DNA from: Liquorilactobacillus cacaonum DSM 21116
GTDB lineage: Bacteria > Bacillota > Bacilli > Lactobacillales > Lactobacillaceae
Assembly (NCBI RefSeq): GCF_001436735.1
Contig: NZ_AYZE01000008.1
Span: 123,011 to 187,010 of the forward strand
Reading direction: 5' to 3'
DNA: 64,000 nt
Of the stretch, positions 62,146-64,000 are shown in pieces. How positions within the stretch are numbered: the first letter of the stretch is position 1; every line of letters starts with the position of its first letter. Under the pieces are notes generated by a model that searched no databases, was not told where the DNA came from, and saw only the letters and a program-made list of their open reading frames with translations. Made by a program: the position numbers and the translations under genes.

Positions 62146-63825
62146 ATGACAAATACTCGTTGGTGGAAAAATGAAATTGTCTATCAAGTCTATCCACGTT
62201 CGTTTCAAGATACAAATAATGACGGAATTGGTGATCTACAAGGAGTCATTCAACATTTAAACTATCTAAAATCACTGGGAGTTACCATGATTTGGCTTTC
62301 TCCCGTCTACCAATCACCGATGGTTGACATGGGATACGATATTTCCGATTACCAAGCTATTGATCCTCAGTTTGGTACTATGGCTGATTTCGACCAACTG
62401 TTAGTCGAAGCTAAAAAAAGAGGAATCAAACTGATTATGGATTTAGTTGTCAACCATACCTCGGATCAACATACTTGGTTCAAACAAGCCTTGGCCGATT
62501 CGAGCAGTCCTTATCGCAAATATTATATCTTCAAAAAAACTACCGATGGAAAAGTTCCGAATAACTGGCGCAGTATTTTCGGCGGCTCCACTTGGACAGA
62601 AGTTCCAAATGAACCAGGAACCTACTATTTTCACACATTTGCTTCGCAACAACCGGAACTAAATTGGGAAAATCCTAAATTGCGGCAAGCAATTTATCAA
62701 ATGATTAATTGGTGGCTCGATAAAGGAGTTGCTGGTTACAGAATTGATGCAATTACTCACCTAAAAAAGGATCTTGATTGGGCTAGTCTACCATCAGATG
62801 GTGATGATGGTCTAGTTGCTGTAACAAAAAAAGGGCAAAATCGACCTGGCTTAAGTAAGTTTCTTGATGAGTTAAAGGCTGCTACTTTTGATAAATATGA
62901 TGCTGTTACGGTAGGGGAAGCCTATGGTGTTCCAGCTGATGATTTACCACAATTTATTGGCCCTGATGGCTATTTCTCGATGATTTTTGATTTCAGTTAC
63001 CTGAATATTGATATTGAAAATGTTGACGAATGGTATCGTGGTAAAACTGATTGGTCAATTAAGGAGTTAAAAGCCACTATCTTTTCAGCTCAAAAATCAA
63101 TTAAACAAGCTGGTGGCTGGACGGCCAATGTCTTAGAAAACCACGACCAGCCTCGCGTATTATCAAAACTAATTCGTAACAAAACTGAGCAAACTCCGCA
63201 AGCTGCCAAGGCTTTAGCAACCATGTATTATTTCTTACCAGGAGTTCCATTCATCTACCAAGGTCAAGAAATTGGCATGAAGAATTTTCAGCGAACTAAA
63301 ATTTCTGAATTTAATGATGTTTCATCAATTAATAATTATCAAATGGCTCTCAACGTTGGCTTTCAGCCACAACAAGCACTCGAACTTTTAAATGATCGTT
63401 CTCGTGATAATGCGCGGACTCCAATGCAATGGAATAATACCAACTTTGGCGGTTTTTCGAAGACTCAACCTTGGTTGGAAATGGGAAATGATCGTCAAAA
63501 AATTAACGTATCAGATGAAAATTTAGATTCTACATCTGTGCTGAACTTCTATCGAGCAATGGGACAATTGCGGCATAACCTACACTATCAGTCAACATTA
63601 ATCGATGGTAGCTTAATTGAACTCCCGGCTCCTGAGGATGTCATCGCCTATCAACGTCAACTAAGAAAACAAATAATTAGTGTTTTTGTTAATTTGTCTG
63701 CTGAAAGTCAAAAAGTCCCCCTTCCTATCGGCTCACTTATACTTAACAGTCAAACCAAATTAGCTCAAGATGCTACTAATTTAATTTTAAATCCGTATCA
63801 AGCGGTTATTTTTGAAACAGATTAA
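62146..63825 (+). CDS. malL: GH13 alpha-glucosidase
   Basis: A 559-aa cytoplasmic glucosidase of the oligo-1,6-glucosidase/maltase group (GH13_31-like). The start WWKNEIVYQVYPRSFQDTN is typical. Catalytic residues are Asp201 (GYRIDAITHL), Glu258 (TVGEAYG) and Asp334 (ENHDQPR). The residue after the nucleophile is Ala202, where alpha-1,6-preferring enzymes usually have Val; this hints at alpha-1,4 preference. AAAGGAGAG precedes the ATG. It would split the sugar brought in by MalT. Confidence 0.92.
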   Translation: MTNTRWWKNEIVYQVYPRSFQDTNNDGIGDLQGVIQHLNYLKSLGVTMIWLSPVYQSPMVDMGYDISDYQAIDPQFGTMADFDQLLVEAKKRGIKLIMDLVVNHTSDQHTWFKQALADSSSPYRKYYIFKKTTDGKVPNNWRSIFGGSTWTEVPNEPGTYYFHTFASQQPELNWENPKLRQAIYQMINWWLDKGVAGYRIDAITHLKKDLDWASLPSDGDDGLVAVTKKGQNRPGLSKFLDELKAATFDKYDAVTVGEAYGVPADDLPQFIGPDGYFSMIFDFSYLNIDIENVDEWYRGKTDWSIKELKATIFSAQKSIKQAGGWTANVLENHDQPRVLSKLIRNKTEQTPQAAKALATMYYFLPGVPFIYQGQEIGMKNFQRTKISEFNDVSSINNYQMALNVGFQPQQALELLNDRSRDNARTPMQWNNTNFGGFSKTQPWLEMGNDRQKINVSDENLDSTSVLNFYRAMGQLRHNLHYQSTLIDGSLIELPAPEDVIAYQRQLRKQIISVFVNLSAESQKVPLPIGSLILNSQTKLAQDATNLILNPYQAVIFETD

Positions 63826-63832
63826 AATTTTC

Positions 63833-63882
63833 AAATGGTAACTACAAAGACAAGTTTTTTAACTTTGCAGTTACCATTTTTC
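63833..63882. terminator. Terminator of the maltose operon
   Basis: AAATGGTAACTACAAAG (63833-63849) pairs with CTTTGCAGTTACCATTT (63863-63879) with one mismatch, followed by T residues. It stands 8 bp past the alpha-glucosidase stop. Confidence 0.85.
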
Positions 63883-63895
63883 TAATACGTTAAAT

Positions 63896-63932
63896 AAGCC
63901 ATGGCCCCTTTGCGGGAAGCCATGGCTTTTAA
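63896..63932. terminator. GC-rich hairpin, probable terminator of the gene entering from the right
   Basis: AAGCCATGGC (63896-63905) and GCCATGGCTT (63919-63928) form a 10-bp perfect stem. It lies 20 bp beyond the stop codon of the partial minus-strand frame at the window edge. T-runs are modest. Confidence 0.55.
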
Positions 63933-63951
63933 CATTTATTATCTTTTGTTA

Positions 63952-64000
63952 TTAAAGTTTTTCTTTGCTTACAATGTTCAACTTCTCATCCAAGTCATAA
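63952..64000 (-). CDS. C-terminal end of an unidentified gene
   Basis: On the minus strand the last codons read YDLDEKLNIVSKEKL and a TAA stop at 63952-63954. Only about 16 codons are in the window. They are too few to identify the protein. The downstream hairpin at 63896 supports a real gene end. Confidence 0.45.
   Translation of the reverse strand, partial: YDLDEKLNIVSKEKL

Overview
The window is AT-rich, densely coded DNA from a low-GC Gram-positive bacterium, almost certainly a member of the Lactobacillaceae. The support is the gene set: a LacS-type permease with a C-terminal IIA domain beside a GH42 beta-galactosidase, AdhE and AckA behind Rex-type operators, a Met-type T-box, GlnPQ with a fused binding protein, a LytR-CpsA-Psr protein, strong AGGAGG ribosome binding sites, and a compact Streptococcus thermophilus CRISPR1-like Cas9. 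Species cannot be fixed from the sequence alone.

Layout. 1-7.4 kb is a galactose/lactose block: divergent galK and lacS-GH42, with a GalR-like repressor whose apparent operators recur at both promoters. Inside it lies a small graveyard (IS6-like ends, an HTH antitoxin with a decayed HigB-like toxin, an integrase fragment). 7.4-15.2 kb holds a TetR gene, a MarR-disulfide reductase pair with an 18-bp palindrome, an LCP protein, a DUF1003 protein, UppP and an amino-acid permease. 15.4-21.6 kb is an amino-acid biosynthesis remnant: leuB-leuC-leuD-MFS transporter (no leuA) and a lone, frameshifted trpB. Each unit is preceded by a promoter, a tiny leader peptide (three Leu codons; two Trp codons) and competing hairpins, which is classic ribosome-mediated attenuation. 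21.8-24.4 kb is glnP-glnQ followed by an unusual 121-bp structured tandem repeat. 24.4-44.9 kb contains an acyltransferase, a TetR plus heterodimeric ABC exporter, T-box-controlled metY, a permease, a small alarmone synthetase-response regulator-kinase operon, a lipoprotein, a glutamine-amidotransferase-like hydrolase, an Ldh2-type dehydrogenase, a ClC channel, and D-lactate dehydrogenase divergent from a LysR gene.

45-57.7 kb is the centrepiece. Divergent adhE and ackA share three Rex-like boxes. Then comes a complete type II-A CRISPR-Cas locus read on the minus strand: cas9 (1171 aa), tracrRNA, cas1, cas2, long csn2, a leader ending in ATTTGAG, and an array of 37 repeats and 36 spacers. All parts appear intact, including catalytic residues and the anti-repeat. 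57.9-64 kb has a hexapeptide acyltransferase, an orphan 79-aa protein, a 34-aa peptide with a Cys-rich tail resembling a modified-peptide precursor, and a maltose block (MalR-like repressor, MalT-like permease, GH13 alpha-glucosidase) with a cre site and a perfect 14-bp palindromic operator.

Most genes are ordinary. The places worth a second look are the CRISPR locus, the two leader-peptide attenuators, the tandem structured repeat after glnQ, the Cys-tailed peptide, and the alarmone synthetase coupled to a two-component system.
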